Positions 32,544 to 41,131 of a stretch of 64,000 nucleotides of DNA are shown here, one piece after another. This stretch comes from RDYZ01 sp964518905 (GTDB lineage Bacteria > Cyanobacteriota > Cyanobacteriia > Cyanobacteriales > Geitlerinemataceae). The notes below the pieces were generated by a model. That model was not told where the DNA came from and did not search any database. It saw only the letters and a list, made by a program, of their open reading frames with translations. The number at the start of each line of letters is the position of its first letter. Positions within the stretch are counted from its first letter, which is position 1. The stretch is taken from assembly GCA_964518905.1 (NCBI GenBank), contig CAZFJL010000013.1, positions 1-64,000 of the forward strand, in the 5' to 3' direction. A program made the position numbers and the translations under genes.

Positions 32544-33006
32544 AGTTCAATCGTCAATCTGCTGTGTATCTGCCGTCTGCCGCAACAGCAAGGTTATCTA
32601 AAATGCGATGAAACGATGCGAGCGCGATCGGTCGCAATCCAGCCCTTATATTAAGTCGAGATCGATGGAATTGAAAGATTGAGTCTTATCTTAATGGGTC
32701 GATCGCAGATGGCGTGCGGGGAAAGTTACGAATCACCCGAATGGCTGCGCTACATCGTTACACATAGACATTAACGGATCGTTGTTGGGAACCCCTCCAG
32801 GTTTATGTCGGTGGTGTCACAATTATCGATAATTAGATCTAGATCTGATCCAGATCAGATCTAGGGATCGCGTTGTTTCGAGTCTGTCATCTATCTTGTT
32901 TTCACGATCAAAACGCTTGCACTCTTTACTCCAGGCCGCTTTAACGTCAGTACAACGTTTAGGACTTCTAAACAATCTAGAAACCTTAGCGCCATGGCGT
33001 TTGCTG
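32544..33006. other. Divergent gap with a GATC-rich palindromic cluster
   Basis: This 463-base divergent intergenic region holds a perfect 14-bp palindrome AATTATCGATAATT (32821-32834). An 11-bp hairpin with arms CTAGATCTGAT / ATCAGATCTAG (32839-32864) follows. Six GATC sites lie within 34 bases (32836-32869). The reading frame of the next gene is open through part of this gap from a TTG at 32896, but the first ATG is at 33007. Confidence 0.5.
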
Positions 33007-35661
33007 ATGGCACGATCGAGCCTGAAAACCCTGGCCGATCCGTTGGATGCCGATCGCTTCGGTGCTAAGGCGGCCAACCTGTCGCGACTCCACGCCTGGG
33101 GCTATGCCGTACCGTCGGGCTGGACTTGTCAAGCGGGCGACGATCGCGACCAACTGTTACGCCTGGTGCAGCCCAGCGCGGATCGCCCGGTGATCGTGCG
33201 ATCATCGGCGATCGGTGAGGATTCGCTCAAAGCCTCCGCCGCTGGTCAATACGAGAGCATCGCCGATGTGATCGATCGCGCCACGCTCCATCAGGCGCTC
33301 GATCGCTGTATGGCCTCCTACTCCAGCGCCAGCGCGATCGCCTACCGTCGCGCTCTGGACGTCGATCCAGATTCAGATCCAGATCAAGATCAAAATTCAG
33401 ATAACACCAATGATGTGAACACGGCGAAGGCTCTAACCATGTCACTGCTAGTTCAGCGGCAGGTCAGCGGCGTGATTTCGGGGGTGGCCTTTAGTCGCGA
33501 TCCCGTAGCGCCGAATGGGGACCAAGTGGCGATCGAAGTGGTGGCGGGTGGTGCGTCGGCGCTGGTGTCGGGACGGGTGACACCCGCGCGGTATAGCGTC
33601 ACGGTTCCTGATACGATTCCCGATGCAATTCCACCGCTGGCGATCGCGATCGAAGAGGTGGACAATTATCGCTCTGAAACTTATAAAACCGAATGGCTCG
33701 GTGACTTGGTAATTGATGAAACCCTGAATCACCCCGAACAGCCCACAGAACATCACGCCGATCGTTTTCCAGAATTATCGCCCGATCGCCTGCGCGAAAT
33801 CCTGCAAAGCATCGCCGCGATCGCCCGCCAGCTCGAACGTCGCGACCACGGCACACCGCAGGATCTCGAATGGACGTACGACGGCCAAACCCTGTGGCTA
33901 CTGCAAGCGCGACCGATTTCGACACTGTATCCAATCTGGACGCGCCGCATTGCCGCCGAAGTTGCGCCCGGTGCGGTGCATCCGCTGGCCTGGTCGATTT
34001 CGCAGCCGCTGACCTGTGGCGTTTGGGGCGCGATTTTTACGACGGTGTTGGGCGATCGTGCCGATGGCCTCGATTTTAGCCAAACGGCGACACTCCACGG
34101 CTCGCACGCCTATTTCAATGCCTCACTGTTGGGCGACATTTTTCGACGCATGGGGTTACCGCCGGAAAGCCTCGAATTTTTGGTGCGTGATCAGTCGATG
34201 TCGCGTCCATCATTTCGCACGCTGTTGATTAATCTGCCCGGTTTATTGCGCCTCGTCGGTCAGCAATTACGCCTAACGCAAACCTTCGATCGCGACGATC
34301 GTGGCCTGTTCACTCCGCTACTCCACCAGCTCACCACCGATCCGATCAACCTCCAAAATCCCCAACAATCCCCCCAAGCGCTGTTCGATCGGCTCGATCG
34401 CATCCTCGCCGCCCTTCAGCCCGCCACCCGCTACAACATCCTCGCCCCGATCGGTCTCGCCATCCGCCAAAAAATCGCCAAAATCGAGGATCTCGACGGT
34501 GGCATGATGCCCGAAGTTCAGGCAACGCGAGCATTTCAGGCGCTTGCGAATGAGTTGCGCCACCACCTCGATCAACGCGATCCGGGCTGGGCGACGCGCG
34601 AGTCGATCGCGGATTTGCGATCGTACTTGAGTGGTGGTGTCCCGAGTGATGAACGTGAACAGCGTAAGGGGTCTGACTTACTCAATAAATTTGATGCGTG
34701 GCTTGATCGCTACGGCTATCTCAGCGATGTCGGGACAAATATCGCCATTTCCACCTGGCGCGAAACGCCCGATCGGTGGTTGCGCCTCTGGTGGCAAGCG
34801 GCCAAAGCCCTGACCACGGCTCCGAAACCACCGCTAGCGATGAAGCAGCCCCAGGATAAACAAACTAAAAATCAGGGTTCGCGATCGCTGCAAGAATTCG
34901 CCCGCCTCAAGGGTCGCGTGGCGGAGGTCTACGATCGTCTGCTGGCCGAATTACGCTGGTGTTTTGTCGCGCTAGAACACCAGGGGAAAATCGGTCAATA
35001 TTTGCCATCATCGACGATTACCGAGTCTATCGATACCGAGACAAATTCTAATTCACCAGACTTGAATCCAGCTCTGTCAGAGGAATCGATCAACACAGCG
35101 GGCGATATTTTTTGGTTAACGATCGCCGAAATCCGCCAAATTTTCGCCGATAATCCCGTCAAACCGACCGCAACGTCACCCTTACAATTTTCTCCACTCA
35201 CCGATCTGCCACGCCTGATCCAGTATCGCCGCGCTCAGTTCGATCGCGATCGCCAACGCACCACCCTCCCCCGCCTCGTTTACGGCGCATCCCTCCCCGA
35301 TCTCCCGCCCCGTAAATCTCCCACCTCATCAACACCGGGCGAAATCCTCACCGGCATCGGCGCAAGTCGCGGCCAAGTCCGGGGGCAGATCGTCCTGGTG
35401 TCACAGTTTGATCCGAGCCTGGAAATCGATCGCGACACCATTTTGGTTGTGCCGTACACCGATGCGGGTTGGTCGCCACTGCTGGTGCAGGCGGGCGGGC
35501 TGATTTCGGCGGTGGGCGGTCGGCTCTCCCACGGGGCGATCGTGGCGCGTGAATACGGTATCCCGGCGGTGATGGATGTGGCGGAGGCGTTCGAGCGGTT
35601 GCAGCCCGGTCAGTGGGTGCAGATCGACGGCGAACGCGGTACGATCGAGCCGATCGCGTAG
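33007..35661 (+). CDS. PEP-synthase / rifampin-phosphotransferase-like protein
   Basis: The protein has 884 residues from the first in-frame ATG (a TTG 37 codons upstream is possible). The N-terminal 300 residues are a pyruvate-phosphate-dikinase ATP-grasp domain: FGAKAANLSRL, then VIVRSSAIGEDSLKASAAGQ, then EWTYDGQTLWLLQARPIS. The final 90 residues are the swivelling phosphohistidine domain, with GGRLSHGAIVAREYGIPAV and His842. The 450-residue middle part is not the PEP-synthase TIM barrel that I can recognise. ATP-grasp / middle / His-domain order and total length resemble rifampin phosphotransferase (about 865 residues), which phosphorylates a bound small molecule. An Asp-rich insert at about 120-135 is encoded by a short GATC-rich repeat. 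The substrate is unknown. Confidence 0.8.
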   Translation: MARSSLKTLADPLDADRFGAKAANLSRLHAWGYAVPSGWTCQAGDDRDQLLRLVQPSADRPVIVRSSAIGEDSLKASAAGQYESIADVIDRATLHQALDRCMASYSSASAIAYRRALDVDPDSDPDQDQNSDNTNDVNTAKALTMSLLVQRQVSGVISGVAFSRDPVAPNGDQVAIEVVAGGASALVSGRVTPARYSVTVPDTIPDAIPPLAIAIEEVDNYRSETYKTEWLGDLVIDETLNHPEQPTEHHADRFPELSPDRLREILQSIAAIARQLERRDHGTPQDLEWTYDGQTLWLLQARPISTLYPIWTRRIAAEVAPGAVHPLAWSISQPLTCGVWGAIFTTVLGDRADGLDFSQTATLHGSHAYFNASLLGDIFRRMGLPPESLEFLVRDQSMSRPSFRTLLINLPGLLRLVGQQLRLTQTFDRDDRGLFTPLLHQLTTDPINLQNPQQSPQALFDRLDRILAALQPATRYNILAPIGLAIRQKIAKIEDLDGGMMPEVQATRAFQALANELRHHLDQRDPGWATRESIADLRSYLSGGVPSDEREQRKGSDLLNKFDAWLDRYGYLSDVGTNIAISTWRETPDRWLRLWWQAAKALTTAPKPPLAMKQPQDKQTKNQGSRSLQEFARLKGRVAEVYDRLLAELRWCFVALEHQGKIGQYLPSSTITESIDTETNSNSPDLNPALSEESINTAGDIFWLTIAEIRQIFADNPVKPTATSPLQFSPLTDLPRLIQYRRAQFDRDRQRTTLPRLVYGASLPDLPPRKSPTSSTPGEILTGIGASRGQVRGQIVLVSQFDPSLEIDRDTILVVPYTDAGWSPLLVQAGGLISAVGGRLSHGAIVAREYGIPAVMDVAEAFERLQPGQWVQIDGERGTIEPIA

Positions 35662-35674
35662 CGTTTCTCAAGCT

Positions 35675-35728
35675 CATTTCTACACCCCATTTCTAAGCCC
35701 TATTTCTAAGCCCCAATTCCTAAGCAAA
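35675..35728 (+). repeat. Short tandem repeat before the mutarotase gene
   Basis: Four degenerate copies of ATTTCTAAGCCCC, about 13-16 bp each, fill the gap between the PEP-enzyme stop and the mutarotase start. They displace any usual ribosome-binding sequence. Confidence 0.7.
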
Positions 35729-35731
35729 ATC

Positions 35732-36634
35732 ATGACGATCGACACCCTCAATCAACGCCACGCGATCGCCGATGTGCTGACCTTTCACACCGGCATGGAC
35801 GACCAGCCGATCGCCAAAATCCGCAACGACAACGCCACCGCTGAAATCAGCCTCTACGGTGGTCACGTTCTCAGCTACAAACCCCACAGCGAAACCGAAG
35901 ACGTGATTTTCGTCAGCGACCTCGCCACCTGCGCCAACGGCAAAGCGATTCGCGGTGGTATTCCCATTTGCTGGCCGTGGTTTGGCGCTGACCCCGACGG
36001 TCTCGGACGCCCGAATCACGGCTTTGTCCGCAATCGGCTGTGGCAAGCGATCGCCACCGAAGCGATCGACAGCGGCACGACGAAACTCACCCTCGGCCTG
36101 AGCGACACCGACGACACCCGCGCGATCTGGCCGCACCGCTTCGACCTGGCGATCGCGATTACCGTCGGTGACGCCCTCACCGTCGAACTGATCACCCGCA
36201 ACACCGGCAACACCCCCTTTCACCTCACCCAAGCCCTCCACACCTACTTCATCGTCGGCGATATCAACCGCGTCCGTGTCCGTGGCTTAGAGGGTAAGTA
36301 TTACCTCGATAAAGTCGATGGCGACGCGCGGAAATTTCAGTCCGAGGCGATCGCGATCGCGGGCGAAGTTGATCGGATCTATCTCGACGTTCCCGCCGTA
36401 CTGACGATCGACGATCCGGCGCTCGATCGTCGCATTCACACCACCTCCAGCGGCAACACCACCGCCGTCGTCTGGAATCCCTGGATCGACAAAGCCGCTG
36501 CGATGGGCGATTTGGGCAATGCTGAGTACAAAACGATGATCTGTGTGGAGACAACCAACGCGGCTAGCGATGTGATTGAGGTCGCACCGGGCGAGACGTT
36601 CTGTTTAAGCGCAAGTTATCGAGTCGATCGGTAG
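35732..36634 (+). CDS. D-hexose-6-phosphate mutarotase (YeaD-type aldose 1-epimerase fold)
   Basis: The protein has 300 residues. It matches the hexose-6-phosphate mutarotase branch of the galactose-mutarotase superfamily: GGHVLSYKP, then SDLATCANGKAIRGGIPICWPWFG, the catalytic-region His in NHGFVRNRLW, a second His region in LTQALHTYF, and VVWNPWIDKAAAMGD near the C terminus. It interconverts alpha and beta anomers of glucose-6-phosphate in the cytoplasm. The ATG at 35732 is preferred over an open frame reaching 35576 inside the previous gene, which would overlap the phosphohistidine domain. It lies 70 bases after the PEP enzyme and may share its transcript. Confidence 0.9.
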   Translation: MTIDTLNQRHAIADVLTFHTGMDDQPIAKIRNDNATAEISLYGGHVLSYKPHSETEDVIFVSDLATCANGKAIRGGIPICWPWFGADPDGLGRPNHGFVRNRLWQAIATEAIDSGTTKLTLGLSDTDDTRAIWPHRFDLAIAITVGDALTVELITRNTGNTPFHLTQALHTYFIVGDINRVRVRGLEGKYYLDKVDGDARKFQSEAIAIAGEVDRIYLDVPAVLTIDDPALDRRIHTTSSGNTTAVVWNPWIDKAAAMGDLGNAEYKTMICVETTNAASDVIEVAPGETFCLSASYRVDR

Positions 36635-36704
36635 CCGTTAGCGTGCTTACCCCATCACATCGACGACAGCTAGACAGGCAACAGTGCCAAAAAAAAACCA
36701 TCGA

Positions 36705-36821
36705 TATAGCAAAAAACGATTTGCTTAGGACTTATCAAAAAAAAGCTGAGAGCACTGAGCTTGTCGAAGTGCGGTTTTCAGCTTGGATGAGAGTGTCCTA
36801 ACACAATCGGCTTACGCTATA
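36705..36821. mobile_element. MITE-like palindromic element, family A, single copy
   Basis: The 117-bp element has TATAGCA...CGATT...TTAGGAC at one end and the inverted GTCCTAA...AATCG...GCTATA at the other. A central GAGCACTGAGC / TCGAAGTGC segment lies between. Three more copies are clustered at 52455-52802. The TA ends suggest TA target-site duplication. Confidence 0.78.
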
Positions 36822-36890
36822 GCTATTCATTCGTTGATAAAGCCGCACATTTGCAAAGTTGACGCGCTAAGAGAGTAATAATACCTTCTG

Positions 36891-37009
36891 ATACGAAATC
36901 CGCTTCTGCCTGGGAAAAAGACAAAAGCGTCGATGAGCACTGAGCGGAGTCGAAGTGCGGTGTCCGCCTAGATCGACGATCTAAGCTTATGCACGGTCGG
37001 ATTTCGTAT
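36891..37009. mobile_element. MITE-like element with 12-bp ends, family B
   Basis: Perfect inverted ends ATACGAAATCCG and CGGATTTCGTAT enclose a 119-bp non-coding element. Its middle contains the same GAGCACTGAGCGGAGTCGAA segment as family A elements, so the two families share a core or one inserted into the other. Confidence 0.7.
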
Positions 37010-37413
37010 GAAATAATCGACAGAGGTGAAGCCCAAGTAGAGGGTTGTAATTGTGCTAGATCAACGCCTTGCACACCCATGCTAATAAACACACCCAGAA
37101 TGATGAGTTTGAAGGCAACAATCTAGCTTTCGGCTTTGCCAAAAATGGTTATTTCTGTACTAAAAACTTGGCGATCACTATGCTGCAAGAAATCATTAAA
37201 AATCTATCACAAGCTCTAAATGACGATTATTTTGTCATGTGCATACCTCATGATTTTAGGGTATCCGAAATAATGTACATACAACATGCGAATTGGCCGA
37301 GTTGTATCACAATATCTTAAAGCTTTACGAAGCTACATCTAGATCTCACCTGCTAATCCCTAAAAGAGCGCTACAGTGGAGAAAATAAGCGAGGGTGACT
37401 AGGGATATCAAAT
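37010..37413. other. A+T-rich leader of the N-ATPase operon
   Basis: About 400 bases without a convincing gene; an 83-codon plus-strand frame (37069-37320) has no recognisable motif. The promoter of the ATPase operon should lie here. AGGG at 37402-37405 is a possible ribosome site for the first gene. Confidence 0.3.
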
Positions 37414-37743
37414 ATGAATAGTCTTTTCTTCTTGCCGATTACACTAGTATTAGGAATTGTGCTGGGAAATATTTATTTCCGAGGATTATGGATGACGGTG
37501 CAGCAGTTGCCGAATGCTGAGAGCCCTATCCTGTTGACCTTCGGTAGCTTTATTGGACGTTTGGCGATCGCGATCGCAGGATTTGCACTGGTCGTCATGC
37601 TCACCAAAGAGAATGCCATTTGGCATTTGTTTATTTGTGTCAGCGCATTTATGTGGGTACGCAATCACCTCGTCCGTAAAGTCCAGCCCAAATTCCCGCC
37701 CAAATTCCCGCCCAAATTCCCACCCAAATTCAACCCCATCTAG
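37414..37743 (+). CDS. atpR: N-ATPase accessory membrane subunit AtpR
   Basis: A 109-residue protein with three membrane segments (ITLVLGIVLGNIYFRGLW, FIGRLAIAIAGFALVVM and IWHLFICVSAFMWV). It matches the small hydrophobic AtpR subunit found only in N-type ATPase operons, where its charged residues (here Arg23 and others) are thought to face the c ring. Its C-terminal tail is an unusual KFPP tetrapeptide repeat, encoded by 12-bp DNA repeats at about 37686-37733. It is the first gene of the operon here, nine bases before the a-subunit gene. In usual N-ATPase operons atpD, atpC and atpQ precede it. Confidence 0.85.
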   Translation: MNSLFFLPITLVLGIVLGNIYFRGLWMTVQQLPNAESPILLTFGSFIGRLAIAIAGFALVVMLTKENAIWHLFICVSAFMWVRNHLVRKVQPKFPPKFPPKFPPKFNPI

Positions 37744-37752
37744 GCAGGAGCG

Positions 37753-38418
37753 ATGAATATTAGCCCCGATGAGACTATTTATTGGCAATGGGAATTTATA
37801 TCGATTAATGCCACTTTAGTCTTCACATGGTTGGTGATGCTGCTACTGGGAATTGGTTCTTGGCTGGTGACGCGCCAGCTCTCGACGGAGCCAAAACTAT
37901 CGCGCTGGCAAAACGTTCTGGAAATACTGGTGATTAATTTACAGGAGCAGATTCAAAACACCAGTGGACAGACTCCCGGTCGCTATTTACCCTTTGTTGG
38001 CACGCTATTTATTTTTATTGCTACAGCCAATCTCTTGGCGATCGTTCCCTTTTATCAACCGCCGACAGGGTCACTCTCTACTACGGCAGCTCTCGCAATA
38101 TCAGTTTTTTTTGCTGTTCCATTTTTCGGTATTCGCCAGCAAGGAATCGGTAAATATCTGCATCATTATCTAGAACCAAGTCCGATTCTCTTGCCACTGA
38201 CTATCATCAGCGAGTTGTCTCGAATTCTAGCTTTGACCGTGCGCTTATTTGGAAATGTGATGAGTGGGGGACTAATCGGGGCAATTTTACTGTCTCTCGC
38301 GCCATTATTTTTTCCGATCGTTATGCAGGCATTGGGAATGCTGACAGGGATCATTCAAGCCTATGTTTTCGCAATTTTAACAGTTGTTTATATTAGTGCC
38401 GCCAGTCATGAAAGTTGA
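37753..38418 (+). CDS. atpB: N-ATPase subunit a
   Basis: A 221-residue membrane subunit. The stator helix reads SRILALTVRLFGNVMSGG with the essential Arg164, equivalent to Arg210 of E. coli subunit a, which faces the c-ring carboxylate. It is shorter than F-type subunit a. It is placed between atpR and the c-subunit gene, and its last 11 bases overlap the latter, so the two are translationally coupled. Together with the c ring it forms the ion path through the membrane. Confidence 0.92.
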   Translation: MNISPDETIYWQWEFISINATLVFTWLVMLLLGIGSWLVTRQLSTEPKLSRWQNVLEILVINLQEQIQNTSGQTPGRYLPFVGTLFIFIATANLLAIVPFYQPPTGSLSTTAALAISVFFAVPFFGIRQQGIGKYLHHYLEPSPILLPLTIISELSRILALTVRLFGNVMSGGLIGAILLSLAPLFFPIVMQALGMLTGIIQAYVFAILTVVYISAASHES

Positions 38419-38713
38419 ATCCCTCTATTTCTTGGTTACGATCATTGGCACGGTCTCGATCGTCATGGCAGGGCTAACCATGGCCATTGGCACGATCGCT
38501 CCATCCCTCGGTGAAGGTAAATCCGTCGCCCAAGCGCTGAGTTCGCTCGCTCAACAACCCGACGCTTCAAGTACGATTACCCGCACCCTATTTGTGGGGC
38601 TAGCCTTCATCGAGTCCGTGGCGATTTATTGCTTTGTTATTTCGCTGATTTTGTTGTTTGCAAATCCGTTTTGGAATTATGCGATCGCCGCTCTTGAAAA
38701 GGCCGGAGTTTGA
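38408..38713 (+). CDS. atpE: N-ATPase subunit c
   Basis: A 101-residue two-helix hairpin. Helix 1 runs through VSIVMAGLTMAIG to SLGEGKSV; the polar loop is AQQPDASS, with the usual Gln-Pro; helix 2 contains GLAFIESVAIYCFVISLILL. Glu69, Ser70 and Tyr74 align with Glu65, Ser66 and Tyr70 of the Ilyobacter Na+-binding c ring. The Gln32 position is Glu36 and Thr67 is Val71. Two glutamates per site are typical of N-ATPases. The ATG at 38408 overlaps subunit a by 11 bases; a longer frame from 38384 lies wholly inside subunit a. Confidence 0.93.
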   Translation: MKVESLYFLVTIIGTVSIVMAGLTMAIGTIAPSLGEGKSVAQALSSLAQQPDASSTITRTLFVGLAFIESVAIYCFVISLILLFANPFWNYAIAALEKAGV

Positions 38714-38717
38714 ACTA

Positions 38718-39518
38718 ATGGCAATTGACTGGTTCACCTTCTTCGCGCAAATTATTAACTTTTTGGTGTTAATTTTTGTGCTGCAACGTTGGCTCTATAA
38801 ACCCATTATCAAGGCGATGCAACAGCGCGAAGATACAATTCGCGATAACCTCGATTCGGCATCACAACAACAGGAAAAAGCTCAAGAGGAGGTAGAACGC
38901 TATCAGGCCAAGCAACAAGAGTTAGAAGCGCATCGATTCGATTTATTAGCTCAAGCCAAGCTAGAAACGGAGCAAACTCGTCAGCATCTGCAGGAAGAAA
39001 TGCATGAGTCTGTGAAAATAGAGCGATCGCAATGGAAATCAATGCTTCAACGTCAGAAAGAGTCTTTTTTGCGCGAAGTTAGCCATCGCACCATGGAGCA
39101 ATTACAAACAACTGCGCGGCGCGTGTTGGCGGATCTAGCTGAATCAGATCTGGAAACGCAAATGGCACGGGTATTTTTACGAAAATTGCAAAATCTGAAT
39201 GAGTCAGAACGTACTGAACTTGTAAAAACTCTAAGCGTTTCCACCACAGATGTTATTCCCTTAAATTTAGTCAGTACATTCGAGCTACCGCAGGATATTG
39301 GCGGGGAAATCTCGAAAATTTTGCAAACATACTTTGATGATTTGAGTAAAGATAATTCGAGCAAGTTAGAACTCAATTATGAAATTCAATCCAATCTCAT
39401 TTGTGGCATTGAATTACGCGGTACTGGCTATAAACTCGCGTGGAGCATGGATGCATATTTAGATGCAATTTCCGAGAATTTAGTTAAAGTTTTTTCCGAA
39501 GAATCAGTCAAAGTTTAG
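38718..39518 (+). CDS. atpF: N-ATPase subunit b with delta-like C terminus
   Basis: A 266-residue stator subunit. One N-terminal helix (FFAQIINFLVLIFVLQRWL) leads into a long charged coiled coil (about 35-150). The last 100 residues resemble the C-terminal part of F-type delta: they include a Glu/Asp-rich helix and ICGIELRGTGYKLAWSMDAYL. N-ATPase operons lack a separate delta gene, and this fused-looking tail probably replaces it at the top of F1. The ATG at 38718 follows atpE by 4 bases; a frame open from 38658 lies inside atpE. Confidence 0.9.
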   Translation: MAIDWFTFFAQIINFLVLIFVLQRWLYKPIIKAMQQREDTIRDNLDSASQQQEKAQEEVERYQAKQQELEAHRFDLLAQAKLETEQTRQHLQEEMHESVKIERSQWKSMLQRQKESFLREVSHRTMEQLQTTARRVLADLAESDLETQMARVFLRKLQNLNESERTELVKTLSVSTTDVIPLNLVSTFELPQDIGGEISKILQTYFDDLSKDNSSKLELNYEIQSNLICGIELRGTGYKLAWSMDAYLDAISENLVKVFSEESVKV

Positions 39519-39569
39519 AACTAACATTAACTAAACGCAGCCGAAGTCAAACTATTCGCTAGAGAAGTT

Positions 39570-41129
39570 ATGACCAATCAATCTGAAATAGCTTTAGACA
39601 AATCCTTACAGATTATTTTGGAAGATACTTTTGCGACTTATGCAGAAGTTGTTGATCGCCATCCATCACAACTGCGATCGCAAGAGATTGGCATCATTCA
39701 ATCCATCGGTAAAGGCATTGCCAGAGTTGTCGGTTTACCCCATGTGCAAGCAGAAGAAATCGTGCGATTTACTGGCGGCAGTTTGGGCATGGTATTTAAC
39801 CTCGACCCCGAAGAAGTGGGCGTAATTTTACTGGATTCTAACGATACGCTTCAGTCAGGAACGGAAGTACGGCGCACAGGAAAAGTTCTCGATGTTCCTG
39901 TTGGCGAAACGTTGCTGGGTCGAGTCGTCGATCCCCTCGGTCGTCCCCTCGATGGTAAAGGTTTAATCCGCACGTCCCAACGTCGTCCCGCCGAACGTGA
40001 GGCTCCAGCGATTATGGATCGCGCTCCCGTTAATGTGCCTTTGCAAACCGGAATTAAAGCGATCGATGCCTTGATTCCGATTGGGCGCGGCCAGAGAGAA
40101 TTGATTTTAGGCGATCGCCAAACGGGTAAAAGCGGCACCGCTCTCGATACGATCATCAACCAAAAAGACAAAAATATTCTCTGCATTTACTGTGCGATCG
40201 GGCAGCGCAGTGCCGCCGTTGCCAAACTAATCGCCGACCTCCACGAACATGGCGCAATGGCATACACCACCGTCGTTATGGCCGCAGGAGAAGAACCCCC
40301 AGGATTGCGGTATGTTGCTCCCTACACGGCGACGGCGATGGCTGAATATTTTATGGAACAAGGGCGCGACGTGTTGATTGTCTACGATGACCTGACGAAC
40401 CATGCCCGTGCCTATCGCGAGCTATCCCTGCTCATGCGCCGTCCCCCAGGGCGAGAGGCTTACCCAGGGGACATTTTTTACATTCATTCGCGTTTATTGG
40501 AACGCTCGACCCATCTCAATGACGAGCATGGCGGCGGCTCCCTAACTTCATTACCAATTCTGCAAACTGAAGCCCAAAATATCGCGGCTTATATTCCCAC
40601 AAATCTGATTTCGATTACCGATGGACAAATTTATCTGTCGCCAATTCTGTTTCAAAAGGGTGTTTTACCTGCGATCGAAGTTGGTAAGTCTGTGTCACGG
40701 GTTGGCGGCAAAACTCAACTTTCTGCCTATCGTGCTGTCGCCGGAGATTTGCGGCTATCCTATTCACAATTTGAAGAACTAGAATCTTTTGCGCGGTTTG
40801 GTACGCGCCTAGAAGAATCAACGCGGCTCACCTTAGAACGGGGTCGCAAAGTGCGCGAAATTCTCAAGCAAAAGCAATATACACCTATGCCAGCGGCTGT
40901 CCAAATCGCGGTATTGCTTTCAGTTACGGCGGGTTTACTCGATCGCGTGCCAATCGCCAAAATTGCGATCGCCGAACAAGCGATCGCCGCCGCCATCCCT
41001 AGCCAATTAGCCGAACTATGTTTGCAAATTGAAAAGGGTGATGTCTTAAAAGATGAGGATCGCGACGCTTTACTGAATGTGGCAAAAACAGCGATCGCCA
41101 AGGTTCTCGATCAGGCGTTGGGGGAATAA
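39570..41129 (+). CDS. atpA: N-ATPase subunit alpha
   Basis: The protein has 519 residues. The P-loop GDRQTGKS is at 181-188, preceded by the characteristic GIKAIDALIPIGRGQRE. VGLPHVQAEE and the EAYPGDIFYIHSRLLER segment are standard alpha landmarks. Alpha binds nucleotide non-catalytically and alternates with beta in the F1 head. It is divergent from the housekeeping alpha of cyanobacteria, and the operon context (AtpR, b-delta fusion) places it in the N-type family. GAGAAG lies just before the ATG. The stop is 2 bases from the gamma start. Confidence 0.94.
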   Translation: MTNQSEIALDKSLQIILEDTFATYAEVVDRHPSQLRSQEIGIIQSIGKGIARVVGLPHVQAEEIVRFTGGSLGMVFNLDPEEVGVILLDSNDTLQSGTEVRRTGKVLDVPVGETLLGRVVDPLGRPLDGKGLIRTSQRRPAEREAPAIMDRAPVNVPLQTGIKAIDALIPIGRGQRELILGDRQTGKSGTALDTIINQKDKNILCIYCAIGQRSAAVAKLIADLHEHGAMAYTTVVMAAGEEPPGLRYVAPYTATAMAEYFMEQGRDVLIVYDDLTNHARAYRELSLLMRRPPGREAYPGDIFYIHSRLLERSTHLNDEHGGGSLTSLPILQTEAQNIAAYIPTNLISITDGQIYLSPILFQKGVLPAIEVGKSVSRVGGKTQLSAYRAVAGDLRLSYSQFEELESFARFGTRLEESTRLTLERGRKVREILKQKQYTPMPAAVQIAVLLSVTAGLLDRVPIAKIAIAEQAIAAAIPSQLAELCLQIEKGDVLKDEDRDALLNVAKTAIAKVLDQALGE

Positions 41130-41131
41130 TT

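Noticed and set aside
37069..37320. 83-codon frame before the N-ATPase operon
   Set aside because: No recognisable features and unlike any N-ATPase subunit.
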